Shown in pieces: positions 36,033 through 47,730 of a DNA stretch of 64,000 bases. Position numbers and translations under genes: made by a program. The notes below the pieces were generated by a model. That model was not told where the DNA came from. It saw only the letters and a list, made by a program, of their open reading frames with translations, and made no database searches. Origin of the DNA: Holtermannia corniformis. Lineage: Eukaryota > Basidiomycota > Tremellomycetes > Holtermanniales. The stretch is taken from NCBI GenBank assembly GCA_001599935.1, contig BCIJ01000001.1, forward strand, positions 684,277 through 748,276, in the 5' to 3' direction. Position 1 is the first letter of the stretch. Every line of letters starts with the position of its first letter.

Positions 36033-36665
36033 GAACACCCCCTACCTGCTTCGACTGCAGATCGCCACCGACGTATCACGCACGCGCAGACTCACACGGC
36101 ATACGTCAACAAGGACAATGTCGACACTGAACCACTGCTCTCTGCGAGCAGCGGGTTGGCCAGCTTGCTCGATTTGCCCGCCATTGCTGTCTACCGCAGA
36201 CGAATGCAGAGAGTGAGATGGGAGGATGCTGAAACTTGGGTAGGCGTCATGACGGCATCGCGAAACGTTGAATCACATGAAACCACTGTAGGACGCGTTT
36301 CATCGCTGCATCAGGGCGTCGGTGCCAGCTCGAGCATGCTGTCTGTAGTCGAGGCTACTTGGGCGGTTTTACTTGGTATGCTGACTCACTTTGGCGGTCG
36401 AAAGGATGAACGGCGTTCTACGCGACTGACCCCTCGACGCTTGGCACTTGGCATGGAGTCTAGAGCTTGATGCATGGTTCGCGAGCGTAGCGTCCCGACT
36501 ACGCAGTTGTCATGCACAACACCATCGTGATCAGCACCTGAGCCGCCTCAGCGAGCTTCCCAGTACCATTTCCGCCGCAGTAGACCGGCAGTGACACTCG
36601 TTTCAGCTCACGACCCAAACACCCCCTTTCGCCTCCTCGCCATCGACGATCCGTCCTCGGTGGCC
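36033..36665. other. Divergent promoter bestrophin-like / chitin synthase
   Basis: A plus-strand open frame spans much of it but has no protein-like features, and the ATG of the channel gene lies inside it. I treat the interval as regulatory. Confidence 0.45.
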
Positions 36666-39600
36666 ATGGCAGCGCATCAACAACACGGTGGCTACCACCA
36701 GCAGGGTGTTCACAGTCCCTTCCAACCCCAAGCAACGACTCCAGGCGCAGGCGCCTCCAGTCACTCTCCTCAACCAGGCCAACTCTTCTCCCCCTCAGCC
36801 GTCTCGGCCCGTGCACGCTCGCCACAAACCTACGAAATGTCAAGCCCTTATTCGTCCAGACCACAGCCTGGTCAGCCATACTACCCTCAGCCTCAACAAC
36901 CGTACCCACGCCCTTCAATCTCCAATCACGGACATGACGACCCCGACCCGAATTGGGATGCAAAATCATATGCGTCCTCTCAGTACCCTTTGGCCAAGCC
37001 TGAGAGTGGGTATGGTGTTGGCGAGGTCGTGCCGGTCCCGACGGTGCCGCACGGCTATGGTCCACAAGCACAGGGATACCCGCCGCCGCCGAATCCATAC
37101 GGGTACCCATCACCGGTCGCGAGGCAGAACAGTAATGGCTACCAAAACACATGGAACGGTGGCGGCCAACAATGGGTCAACCTTCGAGACCAAATGCTAC
37201 AGCGTCGAGTACGTCGGGTTCCAAAAGTGTGAGCTCCATCTGACCTCGCAACAGGTCGTCAAGCAGATTCCCTTGCACCAGGGCAACCTGATCCTCGACC
37301 TGCCAGTCCCACGGCACGTCCAGCCGCCAGCAAGTCAGCGAGCGGCCGGGGTCGAGAGCAAAGAGATGGAGGAGATGCGCTACAGCGCCGCGAGTGCGTC
37401 GAATGTCGCGTGTCAAGCGAAGCAGCTGACAAAGATCCAGCGTGCGACCCCGACCTCTTCATGAGCAAGCGCTTTACGCTTCGACCCTACTTGTACAGTC
37501 GCAAGACTGAACTCTTCGTGCGTCGCACCCGATCGGCAGAACTCACAGCTAACGGCGCATGAGATCGTCCTCACAATGTGCGCCCTGGGTTGGATCTAAC
37601 CGACCCATGCCGCAACCTAACATCACGCTAGGTACAACGAGAACGAAGTCCTTTTCCTGCGCACGCTCAACGCATGCATCAAGAACATAGCGCACCTATG
37701 TACCCGAACGCGCTCCAAGACATGGGGAACCGACGCATGGCAAAAAGTCGTCATCTGTGTCGTCAGCGACGGCCGCAAGGTCATCAACCCGGTTTGTCCC
37801 TTTCCGTCCACCACTGGCCAAAGGCGGTAGCTGATGATAGCGCACAGCGCACCCTCAAAGTCCTCCAGCTGATGGGCGTATACAGCGAGGGCGTCGCCAA
37901 AGACACGGTCGCAGGCAAGGAGGTGCAAGCCCATATTTTCGAATACACGTCGCAGGTCGTCGTGGCGGAAAATGGCGAGGTCGGGTTCGGTCCCGTCCCG
38001 GTGCAGATTCTGTTTTGCTTGAAGGAGAAGAATAAGAAGAAGATCAATTCGCATCGGTGAGACTTGTAGAGCGGAGTATGCGACAGAGTGACCAGAATTG
38101 ATGACTTGCAGGTGGTTCTTCAAGTGAGACATTGTCATACGGCTCTTATGTGAAACACTAACTCGTTATAGTGCTTTCGGTCCACTGCTGAACCCGAACG
38201 TACGGACCATTGGGTTTGCGAAGTCGTAGCTAATCAGTTTGCAGGTCTGTGTGCTCCTCGACGTTGGAACCAAGCCATCCGGGACGTCAATCTATGAGGT
38301 GTGCTATCTACTCCACATATACTTGCCACTGAGACCTTGGGCTAGCTTTACAAATGTTTCGAGAAGCATCCAAACGTCGGAGGTGCTTGTGGCGAAGTGA
38401 GCTGATTCTATTGCAGCAACTGGTACTGATGGGTGCAGATCTACGCTGATACTGGCAAATGGGGCCGCTTGTTGCTCAATCCACTTGTTGCCGCGCAAAA
38501 CTTTGAGTACAAGATCTCGAACATCTTGGATAAGGTAGTATCCACACCGGTGCTCAGGCTGAGCTGATGATCGCGCGCAGCCGCTGGAGAGTGTCATCGG
38601 ACTCATCAGTGTTCTGCCGGGCGCCTTCTCAGCGTATGACATTTCTGTAAGAAGCGAGCTCGGCGGCGCTAATCTTACGTGCAGCTACCGCTATGCGGCG
38701 CTCGAGAATCACCCTGACGGTACCGGACCGCTAGCATCGTACTTCCACGGCGAAAAGATGAACGAACCTGGCCAGACGGCGTCCGTATCGCAGCGCAACA
38801 TGTTCTTAGCAGATGAGTAGCGCTGCACGCTCGGAACCGTCAAAGCTGACCGCTGAGCACAGGATCGTATCCTCGCGCTCGAAATCGTACTCAAGCGTCA
38901 GGCAAAGTGGCGTCTCATGTATGTCAAAAGCGCCAAGGCTGGAACCGACGTTCCCGACAACGTGCCGGAATTCATCTCGCAGCGGCGACGCTGGTTGAAC
39001 GGGTACGTAGTGAAGCGTAGCATGCCGGGGACATTGCTGACCATGACCAGCTCAAACTTTGCCGCGTTCCATAGCTTGGTCTCGTTCTGGCGCATCTGGA
39101 CTTCTGGCCACAACTTCTTGCGCAAGATTCTGCTGCAGCTCTTCATGGTGTACAATCTGATCCAGGTCTTGTTCAACTGGTCAGTGTCGCATAGATCGCC
39201 CAGCGTGTCGTGACGCTTCTAGGTTCTCCCTGTCTTCGTTCTACCTTGCCTTCTTCTTCCTGATCGACAGCTCCATCAAGGGTACCGAGGACCCATTTGG
39301 CGGTGCTGGCGACGAGATCTTTGCGATTTTCACGAGTATGTGACGTATCCTACCGCGGTTGTCTTCATACTCACACCCATTGAAGAGGTCTACATTGGTC
39401 TGATGTAAGCTTCTACAGTCTCAGTCAGGTCACTAACGTTGCGCAGCTTCTGCGTTGTCGTCTGCTCCCTCGGCAACCGTCCACAAGGCTCGAAATTCTT
39501 CTACACGGCGTGCATTGTCCTCTTTGCCGTCTGCCAGGGTCTGCTGCTGTACTGCGCCGGCTGGACCGTGTACCAGACAGTTCCAAAGACTGTGGACGGC

Positions 39601-40483
39601 TGGACCGACTTCAACGGACTCATCAACAACAAAACCTTCCGTGATCTTGCCATGTCGCTCATCGCCACATACGGACTGTACCTCATAGCGTCATGCCTGT
39701 ATATGGAGCCGTTCCACATGCTGCACTCTTTGTAAGTGCCGTGTAGCAGAAGATCATGAACTGAAATGCTCTCAGCGTGCAATATCTCCTGCTCTTGCCC
39801 ACGTATGTCAATGTTCTACTCATCTATGCTTTTTGCAATCTGCATGACCTTGGATGGGGTACAAGTACGTTGCTGCAAGGAAACCGAGCTGCACTTACCC
39901 GTCGCAGAGGGCGACAATGGCGCTGCGAAGGATCTGGGGCAGGCGAACAAAGTGTCAAAGGACGGCAAGGATGTCCTTGAAGTCGCCCTACCGACGGAAC
40001 AAGACGACGTAGAGGAACTCTGGCAGCAGGCGCGTACAGAGCTTCGTCAGCCCTACAAGGAGAAACACGAAAAGCGCTCCGCTGAAACCAAGAGGACGGA
40101 CGGTGAGTTTATCGGCAACTCGCGGACGAGCGCTAAGCTTGCGGCCTACAGATGATCGCAATTTCCGGTAGGTGCAATAGGCGAAGCTTCCCTTGTCAGC
40201 TAACGTACGCGCAGTACGAACACCGTACTACTCTTTCTCGGTAGCAACCTGCTGGTCATCATGCTGTTCACGTCCAGTGTCTTCACCAACTGGATCAGCT
40301 CTCACTTCCAAGAAAGCTCAGATTCCACGTTTAACCCTTACCTGTGAGTGGCTCTGGCTTCTTCCCATCGCAGCCTGTTCAAGTGACAACAGGACGGCTA
40401 TTTTTTGGGCCGTACTGGGCCTGTCAGCGGTACGCTTTGTCGGCTGCGTGTTGTATCTGGTATTGCGCCTAGTCGGCTTCTGA
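36666..40483 (+). CDS. Chitin synthase (class I-III type)
   Basis: Plasma-membrane GT2 enzyme that polymerises UDP-GlcNAc into wall chitin. A Pro/Gln/Tyr-rich N-terminus (~180 aa) is followed by [20 protein letters not shown] and [20 protein letters not shown], the CHS-N signature. The catalytic core has [86 protein letters not shown] and [14 protein letters not shown] (QRRRW). The EDR site lies at a problematic splice (38815-38862). The C-terminal half has about seven membrane segments, e.g. [20 protein letters not shown] and [20 protein letters not shown], with a DLGWGTKGDNG turn. It ends [10 protein letters not shown]. About 15 exons, one of 19 bp (39386-39404). Confidence 0.93.
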
Positions 40484-41161
40484 GAGAGCTTGCAGATGAT
40501 GCATATTGCGTCATTTTGCAAGCTATCCGTCTGCTGTCGTACGCTGCTGTCAGTATTCGACGCCATCGTTCGCCGTGGCCTGGCAATGCACCAACATCAG
40601 CTCTGGAGCCCGATCATGGCCGACTTACACCTTCCCCTGGACGTGTCGTGGCAGAGGTTGAATTGTATGGTTGTTCCCAAGGCTGTTTCGGGACTTCAGA
40701 AGACCCATTGGCGGTCGTCTCTGAGTCGGCTGCGTGTGTCTCCGGCCCAAAGTCAGGAAAGTTGATAGTTGTGTCAATCTTCTCACTCATTGTTTAGGCA
40801 GGAGAAAAGGGTACTGCAGCGGGCGAATCGCACGTCAAATAGCCATTGTGCTTCGGATGCAAGTACACCTATCATCTCATCCCTTCACTGAGATGATCTC
40901 AGCTCCGTGCTTGCTGTGAAATTTCGTCAACCGCAACATCTCATTGCGGAGAGTATCCTTTGTGAGCGGGTCTAAGCCGAAGAAGCCCCCATCACAGCTC
41001 AAAGGCATTGCTCCCTTCATCCCGCACTGCGCTCGAGACGCAAGCCTCCTTTGCATGCGTTTGGTTGCGGGTTCAGTGAGTGGGAAAGTTGCTGTCACAA
41101 GCATCGTCGAGCGGGCTGCTGGTCAGCTCGAGAAGCATGCACTGAGAAGCGTCATATTGGG
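40484..41161. other. Intergenic region, chitin synthase to membrane protein
   Basis: No supported gene; short opposing frames only. It contains the 9-bp-arm inverted repeat at 40871-40897. Confidence 0.45.
40871..40897. repeat. Perfect inverted repeat (hairpin)
   Basis: ATCATCTCA, a 9-base spacer (TCCCTTCAC), then TGAGATGAT: perfect 9-bp arms. It lies 388 bp after the chitin synthase stop and 265 bp before the next start. Could be a dyad protein-binding site or an RNA hairpin. Confidence 0.6.
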
Positions 41162-43685
41162 ATGCCGGTACCGACATGGCCTTGGCTGGCACTCAACGTG
41201 GTGCGGCTCGCAGGCTCCATAGGCCTCGTGTGGTTGATTATCGTCCAGTTTGTACTCTTCGGGCAGTGAGTTGACCAGTGATCATACACAGGACAACTGA
41301 TGAGCTCGGTACCAGGGATCTCCAAGAGCTACACGCTGTCGAGTCCACCGCATCCGACAGCTACCATGGCAATTCGACGATACCCAATCAGCCTGGAGGC
41401 ACTTTGTACGTTCATCATACCGTCCAGTGTCAGGGCTGACTGTCGATCAGCTTTATGATATTAACACGCATATATATGGGTGAGCCACGCTGTGACTTTG
41501 GATGCCGCTCTCTGAGCAAGGTGCAGTGGTCTCTCTAGGATTACTCCTGCTGGGTCAAGTCGGGGTACCCGAAGTGTGGCTGAACCGGCGCCTGCCCTTA
41601 CTTGGGGCCACTCATGGCCCGTCAGTGCTTGCCTTGGGAGAGATTTGGTGCGTCATTCTATGCCCCAGCTTGACAAGTCGTCTCACACTAGATAGGGTAA
41701 GTGCTGAAGCCCAGCGCCATCAGTGAGTCTCGACAAATTCTACCATCGAGATAGCTTACCAGGCAGCGTGACATCGGTATGGCTAGTCCCTGGTTGGATG
41801 TGTTTCAGCATTGGATTGGTCAATTTGTTTATTGTAAGTTCTGGATGCGCGGGAATGAGGAGCTGACACCACGAGGAAGGCAATAGCTCTCTGGGTGTTA
41901 TCACGGCGTTTGCCACCCAACCCGCCCCCTGCATTGGTCTTCAACTACACTCAAAGGCTGCTTTACTGGCGTCCGCTGCCATCCTGCTATGCGATGCTAG
42001 GTCACAAACCTACAGTTCCATGTGACGAAGAGTACGTCGTACACGAGAAGCTACCTTTCGAGGTTGAAGAACACCGCTGGGGCGAGGATTACCCAACGTT
42101 TTCCGGCCAGGCCTTGGGTGACCCAGGGGCTCAAATACCCATGGGCCACATGGAAGAACGTGCAGATGGCACCGTCGTGCGCTTGGAGGGAGTGCGGCGT
42201 CAGCCGATACCAAGTGTAAATGCTACACAAAAAGCAACCGGCCTCGGCGAGACGCCTAATTCAATATCAAACATTACCAATAGCCGGACGAAGCCTGCTA
42301 ACGGCGAGCGACAGCGGTCCCGGGTGCGGGTCAAGAATGGCGAATCGACATTGAGTCATGCGCCGCCGAACGCAAGTACTCGCGCAATGCCCGCAGGGGC
42401 TCAGGAGCCTGCGTCGGCTGCGGAAGTAGCAGAGAGGCCACCACGAGGAGCCGCAAGCTTGCGACCACGGCCATCGACCTCCTCGGCAGCGAGCACTGAT
42501 AGCAAGAAGTCCGCTTCCCTTGCAGTTCACGACTTGGAGCCCAGCTTTCCCCTACCTCCCTCGCGACAAACGTCACGGGACGAGACTGACACCCCTCCTC
42601 GACCAAAACAACGAGAGCGCACCAGAGAAGCAGTCCTGGGAGGGCTAAGCACAGATCGCAAGTCCCAAGGGGGGCACGGGAGCGACATGCCGCCTAGAGT
42701 TCCAGCGCGGATTGCCACTAAGCCTCCGAATAATCGCACGCAACACAGGACGACAGCTGCTCCTCGAGAAAACCTTGCTGAACGCCGAGGATCCAATCCC
42801 CTAGCGCTTCCGTCGGCTCCCTCGGAAGCAGCGACGCTGCGCAGGCGCAAGGGGCAGACTTTGTCAGCGCCTCTTGGTGGTGACAACGCCGCGCCACTCG
42901 TCACGTCACCGCAGCAGCCACCAGACAGGTTGAACAGCAGTGCGGCCGCAAGTGTACTTGGGAAACCCCTCAGATCCCCAATGGTTCCCTCGAGATCTAA
43001 CAGTGCCAAAAAGCCGGCAAAAGCGCGGTCCGCGCCCGCACACCGCTCAGTACGCTTCGAGATCGATGGCGAAGAGACACTCCCCGCTTCGAGGGTCATT
43101 CCGGTCCCTTCTCAGAGCATTGATCACCGCAGTGACCTGCCTCGCATCGCAATCGATACCACGACATACCACTCAGACTCCAGCGCCTATAGCGGCATCG
43201 CGACTGCGAGTACATCGAGCACATCGAGCTTGTCGGCGTCACCTCCACTGACGGCCATCCCTCCCTCCCATGTCGCTGGCCATCGATCTCGTGCAACGAG
43301 CCCCGATTTAGACGATGGCAGTGAAAGCACCCCTCGTGCACTGACTGGACCGTCGAGGCCAACCATACAACGGCGAGCTGCGGCAAAAGTCATGAGTCTT
43401 GTTGCGCCGCGAGCTAAAGCCACCGAACAGCCGCTGCGGTCAGCGCCTCCCCTGGGCGGCACCTACCTGAATGGAGGAGGGCAGTCTCGCGAGTGGGAGC
43501 GGCGGCCGTCCGAAGCATCACAGACGAGCACGACAAGCGGCATTAGCGACTGGACCTATGACTCGACCGCGTCGAGTTCGCGAAGGCGTTCAAGACGGCC
43601 AAGCAGCGCAAACGCAGACTCTGATGACGGCATTGGCGGATTCTGGGCTCAGGCTAGGGCCCTGACTGCTCGACGAGACTCATAA
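41162..43685 (+). CDS. Polytopic membrane protein with long disordered tail, unknown
   Basis: Starts MPVPTWPWLALNVVRLAG with a first membrane segment (SIGLVWLIIVQFVLF). Short exons add FMILTRIYMGAVVSLGLLLL and a later hydrophobic piece (SVWLVPGWMCFSIGLVNLFI). The last large exon opens with LSRRLPPNPPPALVFN and YTQRLLYWRPLPS, followed by ~560 residues of Ser/Pro/Arg-rich, low-complexity sequence with many basic-Ser phospho-type sites. It ends GIGGFWAQARALTARRDS. I do not recognise the family; a membrane-anchored scaffold or signalling platform is an inference from architecture. The junction between ~41690 and 41760 is uncertain. Its stop lies 18 bp from that of the next, convergent gene. Confidence 0.65.
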
Positions 43686-43703
43686 AGATTGCATCACGGC
43701 TCC

Positions 43704-45212
43704 CTACGGCTTGGCCTCGCCCTCGCCGTGATTATATGTTTCCTCAAGTCGTTTTTGGACGTACTCGCCAGCGGTGACCACCTCGTACTTGGCTGGGTTC
43801 GCCTCGGAGACACACGTCGGGATAGGAATAAGTGGCACGTCGTGGTCGCAGCCGAAGAAAAACGGAATGCTGTACCGGGTGCGGGTCGCGGGAGGCAATG
43901 CACGATGCGGAGTTGAGAGGAAAATGTCGTCTGCAATACTGTCAGCATTAGATTGAGTTTTTGAGAATGGTCACTTACTAGTCCAGCGTGCCAATTGGTC
44001 GCCAATGCTGTGAATGCATGAGTTACCTGCACAATGGGGCCTATCTGCTCACTTGATGACGAAAGTTCCCGGAATACACGGCGCGTCGATCCAGTCACCT
44101 GCGCGGTTCTTTACCTGAAGAGCTTGCACGTCTCCCTGACGCAAGATCGTGAATGACTCATAATCGGTGTGCGCCTGTCAGTGTCAGTCTCTGAACTATC
44201 GGGGGAGATGAACATACACCGATACCAAGGATGCGTTCGTCGGCTTCTCGCTCGCCCAGAGGCGGGTAGTACAGCAATCGCTGAATCGCAGCAGGACGCT
44301 TGGTCTGTGCCAAGATGAGATCTGGAGCGAGTCGTCGGAGTTCCCAAGCTGACCTTGTCGGTGAAGAAGTCCTCTTCGAGCTCTAGCGCCAAAGCGAACA
44401 AGGGAAACAGCCGCAAGCCCAAGTCAAGAACCTCTTTGCTTTGGGCAATGAGTCAAACTCATTGGCGATATGGCGCACGGCTCACTAATACTGTAAGGTG
44501 ATATCTTTCTATCGAATAGTTCAGCAAGTATGCAAGCAATGGGCGGACCGCGTACGAATTTGCCAGCACCAGCCCAGTCATCCGCCTTTGGCCATAGGTT
44601 ATCCGAGTGCTTCAGACCGCTGGCCTTATCCTCGTTGATCTCAGGGAACAGCGAAGGGTCAAGTCCTAGGTTGAAGGCTTCGTGTAGATCGCCCTTGTTC
44701 TCGCTGATAGGTACGTGAGCGAAGGCTTACAGCTGACAATGATCCTTACGGATCAGTGTTCTCGGTCAGAAGAGCCTGAAAGCCGCGGAAGTTGTCCGAG
44801 TGCGAAATGTCGACCTGCAAGAGTTGGATACCTGAACAACCTGATACAAGTGACCCAACATTACCTTTCGCTTGGTTCTCTCCGGTAGATCGAAGAACAT
44901 GCGACTCTGCTCAAACGTATTCTCGACAGTTTGCTCACTGACGCCATGGTTCTTGACTGATTCCCACCTGTCAAAATGGGCTGAATAGCAAGAATCATCT
45001 TGACTTGCCGTAGAAAAAGCCCACGTTCAAGCAGGCGTTCCTGATCTCCTTGGCGAGAGCACGGCGCTTCTCGACATCAGGCGACGAAGAGTCGGTGAAG
45101 TCGCTCGCAGGAGGTCAGACAAACTCCGACCTTGCCCTTCAGTCACATACATGATAGGAATCGCGGAAAAGTCCTGCTGGCTGAGCTGCGCAGCCTGTTC
45201 AATGAGCGACAT
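43704..45212 (-). CDS. 2-oxoglutarate/Fe(II)-dependent dioxygenase (IPNS-like)
   Basis: Soluble non-haem iron oxygenase of the isopenicillin N synthase/flavanone hydroxylase superfamily. It starts MSLIEQAAQLSQQDFSAIPI; exon 2 gives IDFTDSSSPDVEKRRALAKE and RNACLNVGFFYGK; exon 3 has WESVKNHGVSEQTVENTFEQ and SRMFFDLPERTKRK, the DIOX_N pattern. The iron site is AHTDYESFTILRQGDVQALQ (H-x-D), with the distal His in FLSTPHRALPP and the 2OG-binding RxS in TRYSIPFFFGCDHDVPLIPI. It ends RLEETYNHGEGEAKP. Small-molecule hydroxylation or desaturation is likely; the substrate is unknown. No biosynthetic partners flank it. Confidence 0.88.
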
Positions 45213-45383
45213 GGTCGTTCGAAGTGAAGCGATGACTACGTCCGTGCATCCGCTTCTGTAATCTCGGACCAATCACGGTCGCCCGAAACGCAAAAGTCCG
45301 ACGGCGTGGCGATTCATCCCGAGGCTACGACGAAGCGACTTATACTCGAACCTGTACCAACCCTTCCGGCCCCATCAGCTACC

Positions 45384-47355
45384 CTACATGGCGAATCCAG
45401 GTCGCGCGTTGCGGTCGCCTGCCTCGCTCTGGCCAATCCCGCCATACAAGCTGTCGGCGATCGCGCTCTGTACACCATCTCTGGCGCCACCATTGTCCCA
45501 CAGCTCCTTTTCGTACCACGCTTGTGTGGTTCGATCCACTGTTCGTTGAGTCGCCAGCGACTCACGGCCGGACTGTTGATAGTCCGAATATTCGAATTGG
45601 CCAGAAGCATGTCCACCGTAGTACGAGGGTGTGGAATACATGGACTGCCCGCGATCTGTGCCTTCTGTATAGGCTGTTTGTGGCTCGGGNGGGNGNGGGN
45701 AGGAGCTGACGATGCTTGCAGCATTGGAGTGCCCGCCGACAGTCGACGCTTGCTCGATATTGATCGTCGGGACGGCGCCTGTATAGGCCGCGCCCGGTTG
45801 CGTGAAGGTTGGGCCTCCTACTGTACCCATGGCGGCACCGTAAGTATCACCGATGAACGGCTGTGGTGGCGAGATTGTACTGCGCAATGGCGAGGGCTGC
45901 ATTGGCGGGGATCCGACCGCTAAAGGGGGCGTGGGCAGACTAGGCCCTTCGTCGTGAATTGGCCCACTTGCAAGTGCCGCAGTCGGTGCCGGTTGCGAAG
46001 GGTGAGAGCTGGCTGGATGCAGTGGAGTTGCCTTGAACGCACTGCCGAAGGGAGCGATGAGGGAGTTGCGCACAGTGTTGAAAAAGGGAGGAAAAGGTCC
46101 ACTGAGGCTACTCTGTGCCATGTGGCGCACGTTATTGATACGTTCAGTGACTGATGGTCGCTGGCTTGAAGTCGAGAAGCGAGATACGGGCGGGCTCGGA
46201 GGCTGCGACTGCGAACGATCAGCCTAAGCACGTCGACAAAGGGCGCACTGACGTAGTCCTCACTGTTGCCAGACATGTCATAGGGCTTTTCATTCCACAA
46301 ATTCCTCTCCCTTCGCAGTCGTCGCTTGCGCTGCTGCCACCACCGATACGCGAGCAACACAAGAGCAAGACCGGCAAGGGCACCGAACACCCCGCCTGCG
46401 ACGGCTCCGGCGTTTGTCTCTTTGCTGCCCTTGTCGGCATTGGATTCGCTCGACTCATTGCCATCCAGAGTCTTAGTCTCGGCGGGCACGGCTGAGCCGT
46501 TGCCTGGGCGCACACCGCCAATGGCAGCTGTTGTAGAAGACGAAGACGCTGAGATCGTCGTTGGCAGTGTTGAAGTAAGGGCAGCTGCTACTGATATAGC
46601 AGAAGGGCTTGCAGAGGCCACACTCGAAGTTGTCACTGCCAGGCCAGTCAGAAGCGGTTCGCCGACGCGATTCAGAAGACATACCGGTAGGTATCGAGCT
46701 GGAGGCCTGTTGCTCCTCGGACTGCAGACTGCTCGCCTGGACCTGAGGCTGTGACTGACTCGGCTGAGACAGTGCAGGCGCAGAAGACTGACGAGTGGAA
46801 GTACTCGTCGGGCTTTGGCTACTTCGTGTCGACACCGAACTGGTCGTCGTCGTCGACGGACACGCAGCGTACAGCGTCTCCAAAGGTACCTGTGTCTCGA
46901 ACGTCTCCCATGTCCATGTCATGATATCTGTCTGCGTGACCTGCGTCGTAGCGGGAACCTGGATCCAGTCGGTTATCGTAGTCCAAGACGCGCATTCACC
47001 CTCTTGACGTTTCCGTGGAAGCGCAGAGGAGGAAATGGGTTCGGCGCTTTCGGCATCGTTACGAGCCTTGCGACCGCCCCTATCCCACCAGTTGCTTTCG
47101 CTGGATTGAGAGGCTGATGCTGAGACGTCGGACGTAGAAGATGATGTAGAAGCCGAGGGCGTAACTGTAGACAGGCATGATGTATGGAGCGATGTCGTTT
47201 GGGAAGCCGCGAGGATGATTGTGGTCGGGACGTTGGTCTGAAAGGAGTGCTGGGTGGAAGTGCTAGTCCAACTCGTCAGTCACCTCACAACAGGATGCAA
47301 AGACCTACGTCTGAGGTCCCCAGCGGGTGCTCGTTGGAGTCGGCGTACACGCCAT
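45384..47355 (-). CDS. Ser/Thr-rich single-pass membrane protein
   Basis: Mucin-like ectodomain (repeated STS/SQSS/SSS tracts) containing GECASWTTITDWIQVPATTQ and a CPSTTTTSSVSTRSS stretch. Then AGGVFGALAGLALVLLAYRW, a single transmembrane helix, followed at once by the stop-transfer QQRKRRLRRERNLWNEKPYD. The cytosolic tail is ~300 aa, rich in Pro/Ser/Tyr. This layout is that of fungal Mid2/Wsc-type wall sensors or of basidiomycete orphan surface proteins (family similarity only). The start at 47355 gives no signal peptide, so a 5' exon may be missing. Ambiguous bases at about 45690-45701 sit in a Ser/Pro stretch of the tail. Confidence 0.7.
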
Positions 47356-47730
47356 GGTCAGACCAAGCGTCTTCGACCTCGTCGCTCGCAGAGCAAAGGC
47401 GACGAAAGCTCGACCGGCGTGTGACCAGATAGCAAGCCGGGCCCAGAGGCGCTGAGGAGAAAGGAGTGAGCATCAGCGCCCCTCAAGGATGATCAGCACC
47501 GGAAGGACGCGTCAGCTAGCTCGGGACGACGCCTGCCGTTGATGAACAGAGGGTCATAGCGCGGGAAGAGTGCGTGACGATCAGCATTCTCGAAGGACGG
47601 TAATCACAGTGGTATGCACAGTGCATGAAGTCTCAGCCGGCCTTGCAGATCTCTCTATATGCAGATCTGGCCCAGTCCCAAAAAACGGCAGATGCGAGCG
47701 GAATTGACAGGAAAGATCAGCGGGTGAACC
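47356..47730. other. Gene-free interval
   Basis: Between two minus-strand genes; nothing coding is recognised. Confidence 0.4.

Noticed and set aside
35967..36470. 167-codon plus-strand ORF in the bestrophin/chitin synthase promoter
   Set aside because: It overlaps the channel gene's first exon, and its composition is random-like with no motif.
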